Positions 10,449 through 24,600 of a stretch of DNA of 64,000 nt are shown here, piece after piece. Below the pieces are notes generated by a model, which searched no databases, was not told the origin of the DNA, and worked only from the letters and a program-made list of their open reading frames with translations. The position numbers were made by a program, and so were the translations under genes. The number at the start of each line of letters is the position of its first letter. The stretch's first letter is position 1. Source of the DNA: Echinometra lucunter (lineage: Eukaryota; Echinodermata; Echinoidea; Camarodonta; Echinometridae); contig CM057167.1 in NCBI GenBank assembly GCA_029962745.1, positions 16,013,785 to 16,077,784 on the forward strand, read 5' to 3'.

Positions 10449-13400
10449 TGGTAATGCTACTTACTCTCCACGGAGCCTGGCATTTTTCCCTATCTCGCTA
10501 AATACGTAGCCACTTTGCCACTTCAAAACAGTCCCTGGAAAATCACTTTCCCATCTTAGGCCAATGACACTACCAGCCTGCCCTTGTAACTATCTATTGG
10601 CTGTGGCCATACAAACCCGACTGACACTAGGGTCCAAAAATCTGCTATCCCTAAAAGAAAATTTAGACAAAATTTTATTGGACATAGGGAAGCTGGTAAA
10701 AACTAGCGGCTGTTTACATTTCCCTGCCGCCCATTGTAATGCAGATCGGAAATGGCAACTATCGTATGCATGCGCATCGATGCGCATATAGGTGCAAGCG
10801 ATCTTGCAGATGTTTTCATGAAATTTACGGCATAAATTTTGTCACTTCGCCACCCCGAGGAGGAGAAAAATGAACAAAAATACAGAGGATGAAGGAGGAA
10901 TGAGAAAGAAGAAGAAAGAGAGAAATTAAAAGTAAAATCAAAGTAGAATATCAATGTTATTAAGTATAGACTAGATTTATATCATGAATGTAATGTTGCC
11001 TTTCTTCTTCTGGGTTGAGTGCTGCTTCAATGGGGTTGCAAATTCATATGAGTTGCATTTAGAAACTTTAGAGAACATTATCTACTTTGAACAATATGTT
11101 CGATGATTTTTTTTCAAACTTGTTTTTTTTATTGTGAAGATATGAGTGCTGAATGTGACATATTTCTTGAAAATGAAATTCTCAGATTACTTTCTAAGCC
11201 TTTTTTTTTTTTTTTTTTTAAACAGAGAAAGATTTTGTTGTTAATATTTTTCAGAAAGTGTCTCTTTCTTTTCTATAGATGTAACCAGTCATTTCATGAT
11301 GACATGAACAGCCAAGGAACAAAATGCATGTCTACTCTAAACAAAGATTTGAACAAAAACAAAGAAGGCAGATGTAACCGACCATCATGGCTACTGCTAC
11401 ACAGATAGAAGAAATTCGAGCCACTTTGCAGAGGGGTCTGGAAAACCTTGCCTTATCGGGGAACCTAAAGCCGCTGCCCCTAAGGCAACAAGCAGAACGT
11501 CCCTCCTTAAAAACTAGACCCATTCCTGCTGTTGGTGGGAATGAATCTGTTGGAGGCAATCCGATCAATCAGCCCAGCAACAAAGTGACTCTGAACAATC
11601 GATCAAATGTGAATGGCTCCTTCGGCGACTCCGGCAGCCACCATCGACCAGGCAGTGCAAGAGGACTGTCTGGAATCGTGTCATCCCCTTTTGCCAAGAC
11701 TCACAACAGTAGCCTGAATGGTGCAATACGGCAATCGCCTCTTCACACTAAGCCTCCCGCTGGGACTAGAACCCGACCCAGCCGGCCGGCAAGTGGAACA
11801 AATTCAACAAAACGACACCAGTCAGTCGTAAACAGTAGAACTTACCATTCAGCGGGATCACAAAGCAAGTCCAGTGATGCTAGGGTCTCTAATACAGTTG
11901 GGAGAGGTCGACCTTTGCCACATCCCCCTTCGACCATGAGCCCCACAAGGAGGAAAGAGGTGCCGTCCTCTCCGACAAGGAGTGGGAGTGAACAAAGCAG
12001 GAAGAGCGGCAGAACAAGGAAGGAGAGTTTATCAGAGGATGGAGAGGAGTGGTGTGATATGGATGAGACAGAAGACGATCAATTTGATCCTCGCATGAGG
12101 TAAGATGAAAGCAACAAGGAATTATTGAACACTTCAGTTTTAGAAGTCAGTCAGTGCCCAAACCCCATTTTAGTGAAATGGCACTTTTCCTTTAGGTTTC
12201 ATAAGTACATTAGAGTACATATATTTCTAATGCACATATTCTGGTACAGTACCACTTAAAGCACTGCATAATATTTAACATATCAACAAGAATACTTACA
12301 TGTAGGTGTAATCTAAACTAAAAACAATTTAAACGGTGTCCAAAAAATAGAAACAAAACAAAGAAAAGAAAAATCCTTCCTAGTAGCTTTGAGTGAAATG
12401 AAAATGTTGATGATACATCATCATGTGTGTGGTTTGGTCACTACATTATTCGTCAGCTGGAGGTAGAATAAAAGAGATATTAAATGATAATTGCCCTTTC
12501 TTGTCATGTCTTAAGGGGAAAAATATAAGTGCAAGTATTTTGTGCACATAATTGTACAAACCCCTGACTGTCCTGACAATTTTCCATACTTTTTAGATTA
12601 TACATGTGTAGATATGCTGAAATATGTCTTATTCCTAGCAATGTTGTTTTCTAAATTTCCTACATTTTTTTATCTCTCTCTCTCCCCCCTCCCCCTCCCA
12701 TTTTACCCACCTCCGTTTATGTTCATCTATCCTCTTCTCGGCTTTCCTCTCCATTCTCTTCTGCCTATCCTGTCTCTTCAGTGAGCGCATGCCAGGAGAC
12801 GGAGCCTCTTATGATGACTTTGAGGAGGATGACGGACTCGACGGCTTGGATGATGATGGATTAGACGATGGTAAGAAATGTGAGGGAAAGTGAAGGCTTG
12901 CAGAGCTGCTTACTGCACTTTGCAGGGTTCATACGGGTCAGGGAATTTCTGGAAAGTCAGGGAATTGGAAATTCTTTTTTCCAGAAGCAAAAAGTCAGGG
13001 AAAGTCAGGGAATTTGTCAATCTCTTCTGGAAAGTCATGGAAAATCATTTATTCCAGATATTTTTCATGTTAATAAATTCGCGCTCCGGCCAGCCTTGCA
13101 TTCATGGCACTCTGATCAGCTTTGAAACTCTTTTAATCAGTGCGCTTTTTATGTAAGTTTTACGTCACATATCATCGATCAGTCATGGAAATTTGCATTT
13201 TTCTGCCCTGGAAAGTCATGGAAAGTCATGGAATTTTGAAAATGTATAAGTGTATGAACCCTGTGCAAAATCTAGATACCCTTTCTGTCTGAAATAAAGA
13301 ATGGATTTAGAAGTTGACATCCTTCAATACTCGAAAGGGTTGTTTTAAAGATGTGTCCTAATTAACTTTATGGATGAATATGTTACCAGAAAATATACTA

Positions 13401-16400
13401 ATTCCCCCAAGTACTCTAAAAGAAGCCATTTCAGGCAGAATGTATTGCCTGATTTCACAGCTTTCATGGACTTACATGTAAGTAAATCATGCTGATTTGA
13501 CCCACCCCCTCCCCCCAAAAATATAAATTTGAAGAAAATTTTCATTTATTTTGTGTCAGTTTTGTCCTTTATCGCTAGAATCATGACTTACATTCATATT
13601 ACCACTTTGCTTTCATTTTTTGCGATATTTTCTATTACTGATAATTTTTCTTATGACCATCAATTTTTACAGGCCTTTCTTCCCTTTTTGGTGAGTCTCC
13701 ATAATTAGTGTCAAAGCTCTGTAATCTGTGGTCTGTGTTGGTATATTGGGTTTTGACTTTCAAAGGTTTTGATTACAGTCACTGGTGTTGGCAAGGTTCA
13801 TGATATCGGTCTCAAACAGACTAAATTTGGTTTATCCTGGCTTTTCATATTGATCTTTGATTTGATAATGGATTGCAATCATTTTTTATTTTGTTGTGAG
13901 GGTGAATGTCGCTTATTTTCTCATGACTAGAGTGGGTATATCAAGCAAGTCTAAGTCAGTATCCTGTTAAACATTACGTTGGGGAGTGTGATGTGTTGTA
14001 ATTTTTAGGTGTAAATGTGTTACAAGTGTGGGAATGGGAAAATTACCCCTGTATTGTTTCCAGCCTAATTTTATTGCAAGTGCTCAGTAACTGGCAGTCT
14101 CTATATGAGGCCTTATTTCTTTTGGGGTCAGTTTTTAACATCTAAATTTTAGAGTCATATAGGGTCCTATGGGTAACTTTTTGAAAGTATGTTGATACTC
14201 AGTGACACCTTTTCTGACCATCTGGAAAGTCAGCATTTTGTATAATGATTTGTACACAAAAATTCATATTTTCACATTTAATTTTTTGTACACCAAATTT
14301 CATATTTTCTCCATTATCTCTGAAGGTGCAGCTTGTCTCCTTAGCTCAAGATATATCATTGGAAATTGTATTTGGCACGACCTATGTTGACTTCACAAAG
14401 ATACAAGGAGCATCTTTAGAGATAATGGAGAAAATATGACATTTTGTGTACAAAACATATTGAGAGTTATCCTTCTAAACCTGCTGTTCTGGAGCAATAT
14501 TGCCAATTTGAGGATTGTAATAGAAAGTCAATTGAGACTTTTCAAACTTTCATGACTCTATCATTTCGTAACCATTTTTGATGGATCTGTTTTTAAATTG
14601 CTTCTCTCTGTCCTCTCTTTTCATTGAAATGTAGCAATAAAAAAAAAAGACATTTTGCTCTGTATGTTGAGATTCATCGTCACTATACTCTATTCAAAAT
14701 ATGAGCTTTGAATAATACATCTGTAGAGAAATATTCCAAGTTCAATTATACTCTCAATTAATATGACATTGACTAGTAGGGTAGACTAGTGCACGTATGT
14801 GTACCTGAAGGCAAGTATTAGGGTGTCCACAGAATCAAACAGCCATTTGATTCTGTAAATGCCCAGTTATGACATCAGTTATTTTCTTCAAAACTCTATA
14901 ATGCTGGGTAAAGTTTCTTTTGGGGGGGGGGGGTATTTCACTCATACTGTACTTGTGCACAAATTATTGTTTCACATGTTTAGTACACTTTAACAAATCT
15001 TTACACTTATCCTGTACTTGTCTCCAGATGACTCCGATACATACTCCACATACAGCATGTCTTCCACCAAGCGTGGTAGCAGCAGTAAAGGAGGCAGTCT
15101 CTCTGCCATCGATGACCTCCTGAAGAAGACGAACGGGCTGGATACCACATCGATCCTGGGTGCCAAGACCAAGAGTGAGAGAGTCCTGGAGGTGTTGACT
15201 ACAGGAACAGACGACGCCCATCCTCCTCTGTCTGCAAGTCTGTTCAGCAGGGTGCCACCGACCATCAACTTCGTAGGGAATGATCAGATAGGTGGGTCGA
15301 TGATCTCTGTCATTTTGTAAGCCTTGCTCACACATGACACTGTCCCTTGGATAGGATGTTAAATGGAGGCCCCGTATGAAGAGAATCACCACCTTAGCAT
15401 GTTAGGAACCCATTATTCCAAAAAGATTAAGGGAAACGGGAGGAGAGACCTGAGGTTGCTTTTCCCCCCTCACAGTGTAGGTGACACCAAATACTTAATA
15501 ATAATAATTTAAAAATTGCAAGCTGCATCTTCCCCCAGAACAAACAAACCAAAACAATATTGCATGCAAAACAGCTTTGTGTAATTGAAGGGAAAGAGGA
15601 AATATTTGGGGGTTAAAATTAAACCACAGGCATTTGCATCAGTGGTCTCATTGTGTACTCGGTACCCTATGTGATATAAGATCCAGGCTTGTAACGTACG
15701 CTGATTATTTCATTAAATTTGGCCACAGCAGACTTTCGAAGTAGTGTAACCATCTTTCTCAACTGTATGTAGCTATAATGAAACCTTACACCAGTAGTGA
15801 AAAAAAGTGAGGGATTCTAACACATGCTGACATTATGAAGCATTTTAGGGGGTAGGGTAGATGTGTATTTGACTAGAGTTTTCATGACATGTTCTCATAT
15901 GAATTTTCTTGATTTCATAGTTGTGCCTCTGCCATGGGAGTTGAGGAAACTGCTGAAGTGGAGAATGAGTCCTATTACACCCCATGTCGTCAAGAACTGC
16001 ATCGCAAGGTCAGGATTTAGGTCAACTAAAAGTAAGTGATAAGATTTTGATATTCATTCTATGATATCCCCAACCCTAGGCTTACCCAAATTTCAGACCC
16101 AAACCCTAACCATATCCCTGAAACCTATTTCTAACTTATCTCTAACCTGCAAGGAACTTGAGTGGTCACCCAAGGTCTAACTCCTTTCATGAAATAAAGG
16201 AGCAAATGGAATGTGGGTTTCCTACATTGTCATTCACCATGAATCTTCAGGGTTCATACGGGTCAGGGAATTTCTGGAAAGTCAGGGAATTGAAAATTCT
16301 TTTTTTCCAGAAGCAAAAAGTCAGGGAAAGTCAGGGTTTGTCAGTTTCTTCTGGAAATTCATGGAAAATCATTATTCAAGATATTTTTCATGTTAATGAA

Positions 16401-18610
16401 TTCGCGCTCCGGCAAGCCCTGCATTCATTCCACTCAGATCAGCTTTAAAACTCTTTTAATCAGCAGCTTTTTATGTAAGTTTTGCATCATATGATCAATG
16501 AGTCATGAAAATTTGCATTTTTCTGCCCTGGAAAGTCATGGAAAGTCATGGAATTTTGAAAATGTATAAGTGTATGAACCCTGATCTTGCAGAGCATGAT
16601 TTTTACTCTGCACACACCTTAATAAGGCTAAGTGTCCTCCCTCTGTATTCAAATTCATTCACTGCCTTGAACCTTGAACGAGATAATCCCTTAAAAGCAA
16701 CTCTTTCCAAGCTACACTGGGATGGGATGTGTTGTGACAGTAGGTCATGGTGCAGACAACTATGTGGAATTTAATTTACAATAAAAACACTGATGTGCAA
16801 GTAAAAACCATGCTCTCCAGGTTTACAGCATCCTGGAACCTACAGGAGGTTCCAACCCTCTGATGACAGGAAGGGCAGCCTCCTGGAATGCAGCGACTGT
16901 TGGGGCAGTAACTGTCGTGGCTGTTAGCTGGTTTCAGATGTGAATTGTCCGAGGATACCTGATCGGCATGCACTCATTACTTCGCATTCCATCTTTTTGT
17001 GCAAACTAGTTCCAACATATTTCTTTCTATCCTGTGTTGTACAGAAGCCAACGAATGGCTCGGCTACTGGGGCAAGCACATGAAGTGCGCTGGCTTCAAG
17101 GCAGTCCGGGAGTACCAGAAAGTGAACCATGTTCCTGGATCGTTCCAGATTGGTCGCAAGGACCGCCTGTGGCGCAACCTTCACCGCATGCAGCTCCACT
17201 ACGGCAAGAAGGATTACAACTTCTTCCCGCAGACCTACGTCTTGCCCTTTGACCTCAAGCTGCTCAAGAGGGCTTGGGAGGACGGTGGTCAGAAGCAGAA
17301 GTGGATCCTCAAACCGGTGAGATGTTTACTTCTTTGGAGGGAAGTCTTGGTAGCTTGGTTGATTACTTTTAAAGCCCAGAAAATTTCATGAATGATCAGG
17401 ATTTGGGAAAATGATTGAATTACAGTGAAGATATTAGAGATGTTTTTAGCCCAAAATTCAGCCTATATCAACAATTTGTAAAAGTTTTTAGTTCTACAGT
17501 ATTGCTTTGAATACTTACCAGAAATTAGTATATTTCATTCAGTTTAACTCAATCTCCCCACTCTCTTGAACTCATTTTCGTATTCTAGCATATATCTATT
17601 TGCGGTATTGGCATCAAAGAACAACCTGTATTATTAAGCGTAGTCCCCCCCCCCCCTTTCCCATCAATTGAAATGTAAAAAAGGGAGAGTGCTGGCAGTT
17701 AGTTGATTTTCAGCTCAATCTTGTAACTTTCTCAAACTCAATTTTCTCATGCCAGCCTGCATCAGCGCGGGGTATAGGGATCAGGGTCATCCACAAATGG
17801 AGTCAGATCCCTCGTCGTAGGCCAGTCATTGTCCAACGCTATCTTGCCAAGCCATACCTGATCAATGGAAGCAAGTTTGATCTACGCATCTATGTTTATG
17901 TCAGTAGCTTTGATCCCCTCCGCATCTACGTCTACAACAACGGTCTTGCCAGATTCGCCACTATGAAGTAGGTTTTGATGTTGGCCAGTTTTGTGTATGT
18001 ATGTTCGTTGCTTTTTTTTTGTTTTGTTTGTCTGTGCTTACCGGATATAAGTGAAATTAAGTTCCAAGAGCTAAGTTTTATTTGTTCATTCAATTCAAGT
18101 TTATTGATGTGTTATTTTTGCTAAAGGGGACTTAGGGTTCAGGATATAGAAATTATTCTTTTAATTCAAATGTAAATGTATGAATGTGTGAATTTTTAGA
18201 ATTTATATTATCATGATGAAAAATTAGATAGAAATTAGAATCTTAATGCTGGAGAGTTTGTTCTTTAGAAAAGAAAAGTAGCAATTATCTCCTTTCAGTG
18301 GCTTTAACTATACTGTAAAAATGAAAGCTGTATGGATGTTAAATACATACTTATTAGCCATCTGTCAGATTCCATAAGAAATTTTCAACAGCTTTTGCAC
18401 CCCCCCCCCAAAAAAAAAAGTAAATAAAAAATAAATAAAAAATAAATAAAAATTATATTGAAGTGCTTTGCAAGAAAAATTTACGTATTTAAAGAACAGG
18501 TAGAAAATCATGGCGATGATTTGTTTTCTACTTACTTGACATTTGTGAAATACTACTCTGATTGGTTTCTTTAACCCTAAAAGACCCGGGCTGTTTCTGG
18601 TCTAGTTATC

Positions 18611-18654
<44 letters not shown>

Positions 18655-21600
18655 GGGGGGGGCATTATGGGCCCCCCCCCATTATCTCGGCCGTGGATCG
18701 CCGGATCGGCACGAAAATTGGCATGAGGGTAGAGAATGATGTAATCTACAAGGCTATATGGTTAGATTTTATCAAATTGTTTTGTTTTATTTTATATGAA
18801 TTAATTTATGCATATTGATTGCATTGACTACTATGTGCAATCAATCGCAAAAATTTATTGTACGATCAATCGCTAAGCTTTGTGTTACGGGACCCTGGTT
18901 GCTTACTAACAAGTATACACATGCTTCCTTAGCAGTCAGGTAAAATAACCAACCATTTAACCATTATGTGATGATGAAAAAGCTTTTTCTATATTTTCGT
19001 TTGTTTTTTTTTCCAGATATTCCTCTTCTATGAAGAGTCTGTCCAATAAGTTCATGCATCTGACCAACTACAGCATCAACAAGAAGAATGCAGATTTCAC
19101 TCCAAACTCAGACAGCATGGCATGCGAGGGACACAAATGGTAGGTTGGCAGTTGCGAAAATATGATAATAAAATTTGTTTCTTGTATACATGTAGCTCTT
19201 ACGTGTCTATAATCCAAGTAGTGGTAAGCTTTTTAGCGGTTATTAATTATATCATCTTTGTCTTGGCATACATCCCAGCATCAGAGATGCCAACTGTTTC
19301 TTTTTTGCAGTAGTTCATACTGTTTTTTGTAAAAAAAAAATACTGCAGGTTTCATGTAAATACTTTATTTCTAAATTTGTATTACTACACATAATCTATT
19401 GCAGAAAAGATGAAAATATGGTTTTACCACCCAAAATACCTTTTTTCATTCCTCTAAATACTGCAATGCCTTTTAGGAAGGTTTGCATCCCTACAGCATG
19501 CAGTACAAACTGTTTTCCCCACCTGCATTGAAAGAGACACTGTTGATAAAATACCTTTTTTGTATGATACTTCATGATGCAGGTAGGGACTTGAACCTTC
19601 ATCCTTTTGATTGAAGGTCAAGTGAACAAACCACCGTACCACGGTACCTCCAAATAGATGGGATGGCATACCTTCTGCAAGAATAAAAATTGCTTGTACT
19701 TGTCGGTACCTCTTTTGCACCCTGTATGATTTATATTCTAAAGATTTATGTTCAACTTCAATGGGTTAATGGGGACCAATTGCCAATAGGGACCAATTGG
19801 TTTTTAATGGGTCAATTTCAATGGGTTAATGGGAACCCATTGTTTCACTTTCCATGTACTCCCAATTGCCAACTGGTATTCAATGGGGATCTCCAATGGG
19901 GATTCAATTGGATTTTCGTCCTAGGTACTGCTAGTAGCAGTACCCAGGACGAAAATTTGATCATACCTAATGGATGGAGTTGACCTACATTGAATTATGT
20001 TCAATTTTTCTTGTGATTTTCAGGAGTTTGAAAGCATTGTGGGGCTTCATGCAGAAAGATGGTGTGGATACCAACGCCGTGTGGGAGTCCATCAAAGATG
20101 TCGTCGTCAAGACAATAGTGTGGTGAGTAAATGGATCAAGCACTGGTATAAAATGAATAATTCTATGAAGAATTGACCGTTTGAAGTAAAAGATTAACCC
20201 ATTCATGACAGAGGGTCCACATTTTGTGGTTTGGCCTAATATCTTTTGATGCAAAGCCCTAAAAATCATACCAAATACATGAGCAGAAAGAGCAAAAAAT
20301 TCTACACATACTGTGCCCATTTTGCTTGCGTTAATATTCGTTGTTTAATGCTGAAAATTTTTTAAAGGAAAATAAGCATTAAAATCCTTAAATTGGCAAT
20401 GTGATAGAAGGTTTAAAATCACCGTTTTCCCCTGCAAATTGGCAGCTTTTTGACTTCTCATCATAATTTCTGTCAATTTATATTCATTTCAGATACATGA
20501 TGTTTTATAAGAAAAATGTAGCAATAAAATAAAAATGTTGATGTTGCCAATTTAAAGAATAAGAGCTGATCAAAGTAGGCTTTAAATAATTCCTGTCACG
20601 AGTGGGTTAAAGAGACGTAGAAATAATTTGAATATTTCCAGATAGCAGGTATATCCTTTTACAATCTCTCTCTCTCTCTCTCTCTGTTTCTATTTTGCCC
20701 TGTTTCTGTATTTTCTCAGTCCTTTTGCATTGTCTGTGCTTATGAATGTTTTTTTTTTCTGCATCTGAACTATTGTGTTCTGTTGATCCGTAGCTCTCTC
20801 TCTGTCTCAGTCATTCTGCCCTCCCCTTTTCTCTCAGCTCTCTCTCTCCTTCTCTCTTCCTCTCTCTCTCTCTCACTCTGTCTCTCTGTAAACACTGTCA
20901 AACCTGCTTTAGTGACCACCTGTGTAGAAAGACAACCTGCCCATAAAGGATAAATTTGTTGTGTTCCTTGAATTATTTTCCCTCGCTGAAACGTAGTATA
21001 TAAACCTGTACATAAAGACCCCTGCTAATAGAGACCACTTTTCGTATCTCCCTTGGGTGATCTTGCTGTTTATGCGCACCAGCATGCATTGGTCGTTGTC
21101 TGCTTACTCTGTCTAATTACAGTGCCGAATCTCAGGTGAACAGTATGATCAAAGCCAACGTCAAGAGCCGTTTCTCCGTCCATGAGCTGTTTGGTTTTGA
21201 TATCATGCTGGATGACAACCTCCGTCCATGGATCCTGGAAGTCAACATTTCTCCAAGGTAAGGAGAATAGTTGACCCTTTTAAAGAGAAGCTTAAGTTCT
21301 GGGAAAGGTGAAAAATAATTTGTGAGATTTCTCGTTCTGTCCGTGTCCGTTAGAAAGAATATCATAGCAAATATGTCCCCTAAAAGGGAGTGCTCTTCAA
21401 TTGCCCTCATATTGGAAATAATACAAGAAAAAGCTGAAAAGTTGCCACGTAACATTCATGCCAGATTTGTGTATGGTCCCATATACTCATTTTTTTGTGC
21501 AGTGCAAGTGTCTTTTGGGGATAGTAGGTGAATTTCTTATCAAATCGATAATCTCAAAATCTCACACTAGACAACTGTGTTCATATACAACTCCCAGTTG

Positions 21601-24600
21601 CTTTGGAACAGTTTCTTTCACATTATGATCGCATCACCAGAACTCCAGTGTATCTTTAATGCTGCCAGTATGTTTTATATAAGGAAGAAGGATAAAGATG
21701 TCTTCGAAGAAGAATAAAGTGTCATGACTATGTACTGCTTGGCTCATGAAGGAGTTATGACCCCTAAATGTTCTGATATAAGCATTGCAATGTACAGTTG
21801 CACGAAAGACATGTAATTGTGTTTCAAGTTTTTCTAGTTTAAGATTATGATTCAATCAAATACAAGATTACAATGAATTCTGCATAACTCTTCAGATCCC
21901 TTTTTTTTCTTAACCCTTTGACCACTGTATTCTCCAATTTCTACGGGTTTAATACATTGACTACCCGGCTCTAATAGGCAGCAATAAAGGACCTTCAACT
22001 TGCATTCATTTCTGATTTAAATGAGAATGAGTATTCTCATTCTCATTCTCAATTAAACCATAGGGGTGAAGATTGAACTTGAACTTTGAACTTTATTTGA
22101 ACTTTGAACTTTGAACTTTATTTTCCACTTTCAAAGGAACAAACATAAAAAGTGAAACATGTGCAAACATTAAAAATACGTACAGATATGATAATTATAA
22201 ATTAAGATAATATACATCGAAAGAGGGGGAAAAAGACATTACTTTACAACGATACATTTGAAAAGTGGACGGACTATCAAGAAGTTGTAATACAACTTAA
22301 AACTGACAATCCAAACAATTATACATTAGTATAAGCATAAGAGTTGATATGTAAAGTACATTGAAAAACATTACTAGTAAAATGATATAGAAAAAAGAAA
22401 AAAACTCCAGACAACCCGAAACACGTATATGACCAAAAATGACTGTTTAGATTTCCTGCATTATCATTTGTTTGAGCCTGCGTTTGAAGATATTAAGTGT
22501 TTTGGCTTCCTTGACATAATCAGGTAATGCATTCTATAGCAAGGGTCCTTTACAAGTAACTATTGATTGTGAAAAATTTGTTTTCCCCAAATATGACTCT
22601 GAGATGTGAGATTGAGACCCTATGTTGTGAGTCCTACTAACATTTTCTTCACCCTCATTTCAGTCTTCATTCCAACGCTGAGCTCGACGTCCAGGTCAAA
22701 GGTGAGATGATCAAGGATCTCCTGAACATCAGCAGCTTTATGATCCCTGACAAGAACGACGTCTTCACAGCAGTCCTACCACCTAACGGAACAACAAAGT
22801 GAGTCAGAGATGGAAAGACTAGCCTCTTTAGGAGAGTCCTTTTAAACTGAATTGAATTGAATTAAAAATGGTTTTATTTACATTTTACTTTGCAGCCATA
22901 AGGCTGAATTATGTACAGTTTACAGGTTTGGCAATGACATTTATGATGAAAAAACTGGCTTAAAAAACAACAAACTTGGTAAAACAATATTACATACAAA
23001 AAGCACAAAACAACAGTAAATCATGACTGGCGTTACATAAAAATGAAAACCAAAAGGAAAAGATGAGATTTATGAAGCAAATTGCCAAAAATGGTAATAA
23101 CATTAACCACAAAGAGAGTGAGGATTGGATATGCTGGCACAGCATAGATGGGGTGCTTGGTTCACTTATTATTACCATTGGACTCTACACAGTGAAAAGG
23201 AATATGAATAGGATATGATTTTTAAAACTTTATAACTCTTTGGCCGGTATTCTGAAAATCGTGTTATCTTTTGTCTTAACTTCACTGTGTTAATTGTCAT
23301 AAGAAATTTAAAACGCGTACTTATGGTTGGTATAAACTGCGCAAATGACCAGCACACAAGACAAAAGTGCGCGATGTGAGCCAATGGCATACGCCTTTTC
23401 TGATTGCAGAGATAACACAATTTTCAGAATACCGGCCCTGTTGACATACGCATGTTTCTTATTTCTGTGTATGCATTTGATATTTCTTTCTATGGATATA
23501 TAACAACTAGAGGAATGTATGAGAAGAAAAGAATTTAAGTCAATGGTTGTAAATTTTCTGCTGTTTCAGGATTGACTACAGCAGCGTGATCATGAACAAA
23601 TCCCTCTACACCAACCATCTAGCCAAAGATGAACGTGCCAAGCATGCTTTTTACACGCAGAAACACATAGATGAGGTAAGGGGCTGTTCACATATTATTT
23701 CAGTGTTTGGTATACTGCAATGCAATGCACATAACTTCTCTTTATTTTAAAACAGTTCTATTCTAATATAATACATATTTCTTAACCTGGCCTGAGATGT
23801 CTTTGGTTAAGTATGGAAAGCTTGATGGCTGTAATTTGTTCAATGTTGTTATGATGGCTGCTACAAGTTAGAACTTCAAAGAATCATTTTGATTCATGTT
23901 TTCTTCAATAATAAGGCTTAATCAACTAAGCATTAATTTTAAACCAGAATTTTAGTCATGATTATGTAGTTTGACTCTGATTTCAATTCGGTACATATTT
24001 TCATCAAGCATTTTAGGAAAGATTATCATGAAATTCAACTCTGTTGGTCTATTTTGGCACTTTAAAATATCGAGTACAAGATAGTTCCTTCAAGCAGTGA
24101 TGCAATTCATGGGAAACCATTTTTGCTTTGTTGTTTCCTCAATCACCAATTCTTCCTTGTCTCTCTACTTGTATTTATTTCACTAGCAATGCAAGATGTC
24201 TATCCTTGACACACTGACCCCCGACGACATCCGTCACCTGATCCAGACGGAGGACGAGTACAGTCGCCGTGGCAACTTTGAGCGTGCTTTCCCGTCTGCG
24301 ACCTCTCAGAAGTACCATCGTTTCTTCGAGGCCCCCCGTTACTATAACATCCTGCTTGATGAGTGGGTTCGGAAGTATCACAGGCAGCATGCCAGAGGTG
24401 AGAGTGAAATAGCTGCCACATAACTGTGCAAAGTGTTTAAATACTATTTGTCCCAGACTGCCACTTTTATATGGCTCACTAGTATTTGTATATTGTTAGC
24501 ATTTTGATATGTATCTTTTAAAATTGTTATTTATTATGCAAAACATATAAACATGGATAATCCAGCTTTGGCTCTTTTTTCACGGGAAATCATATACGTA

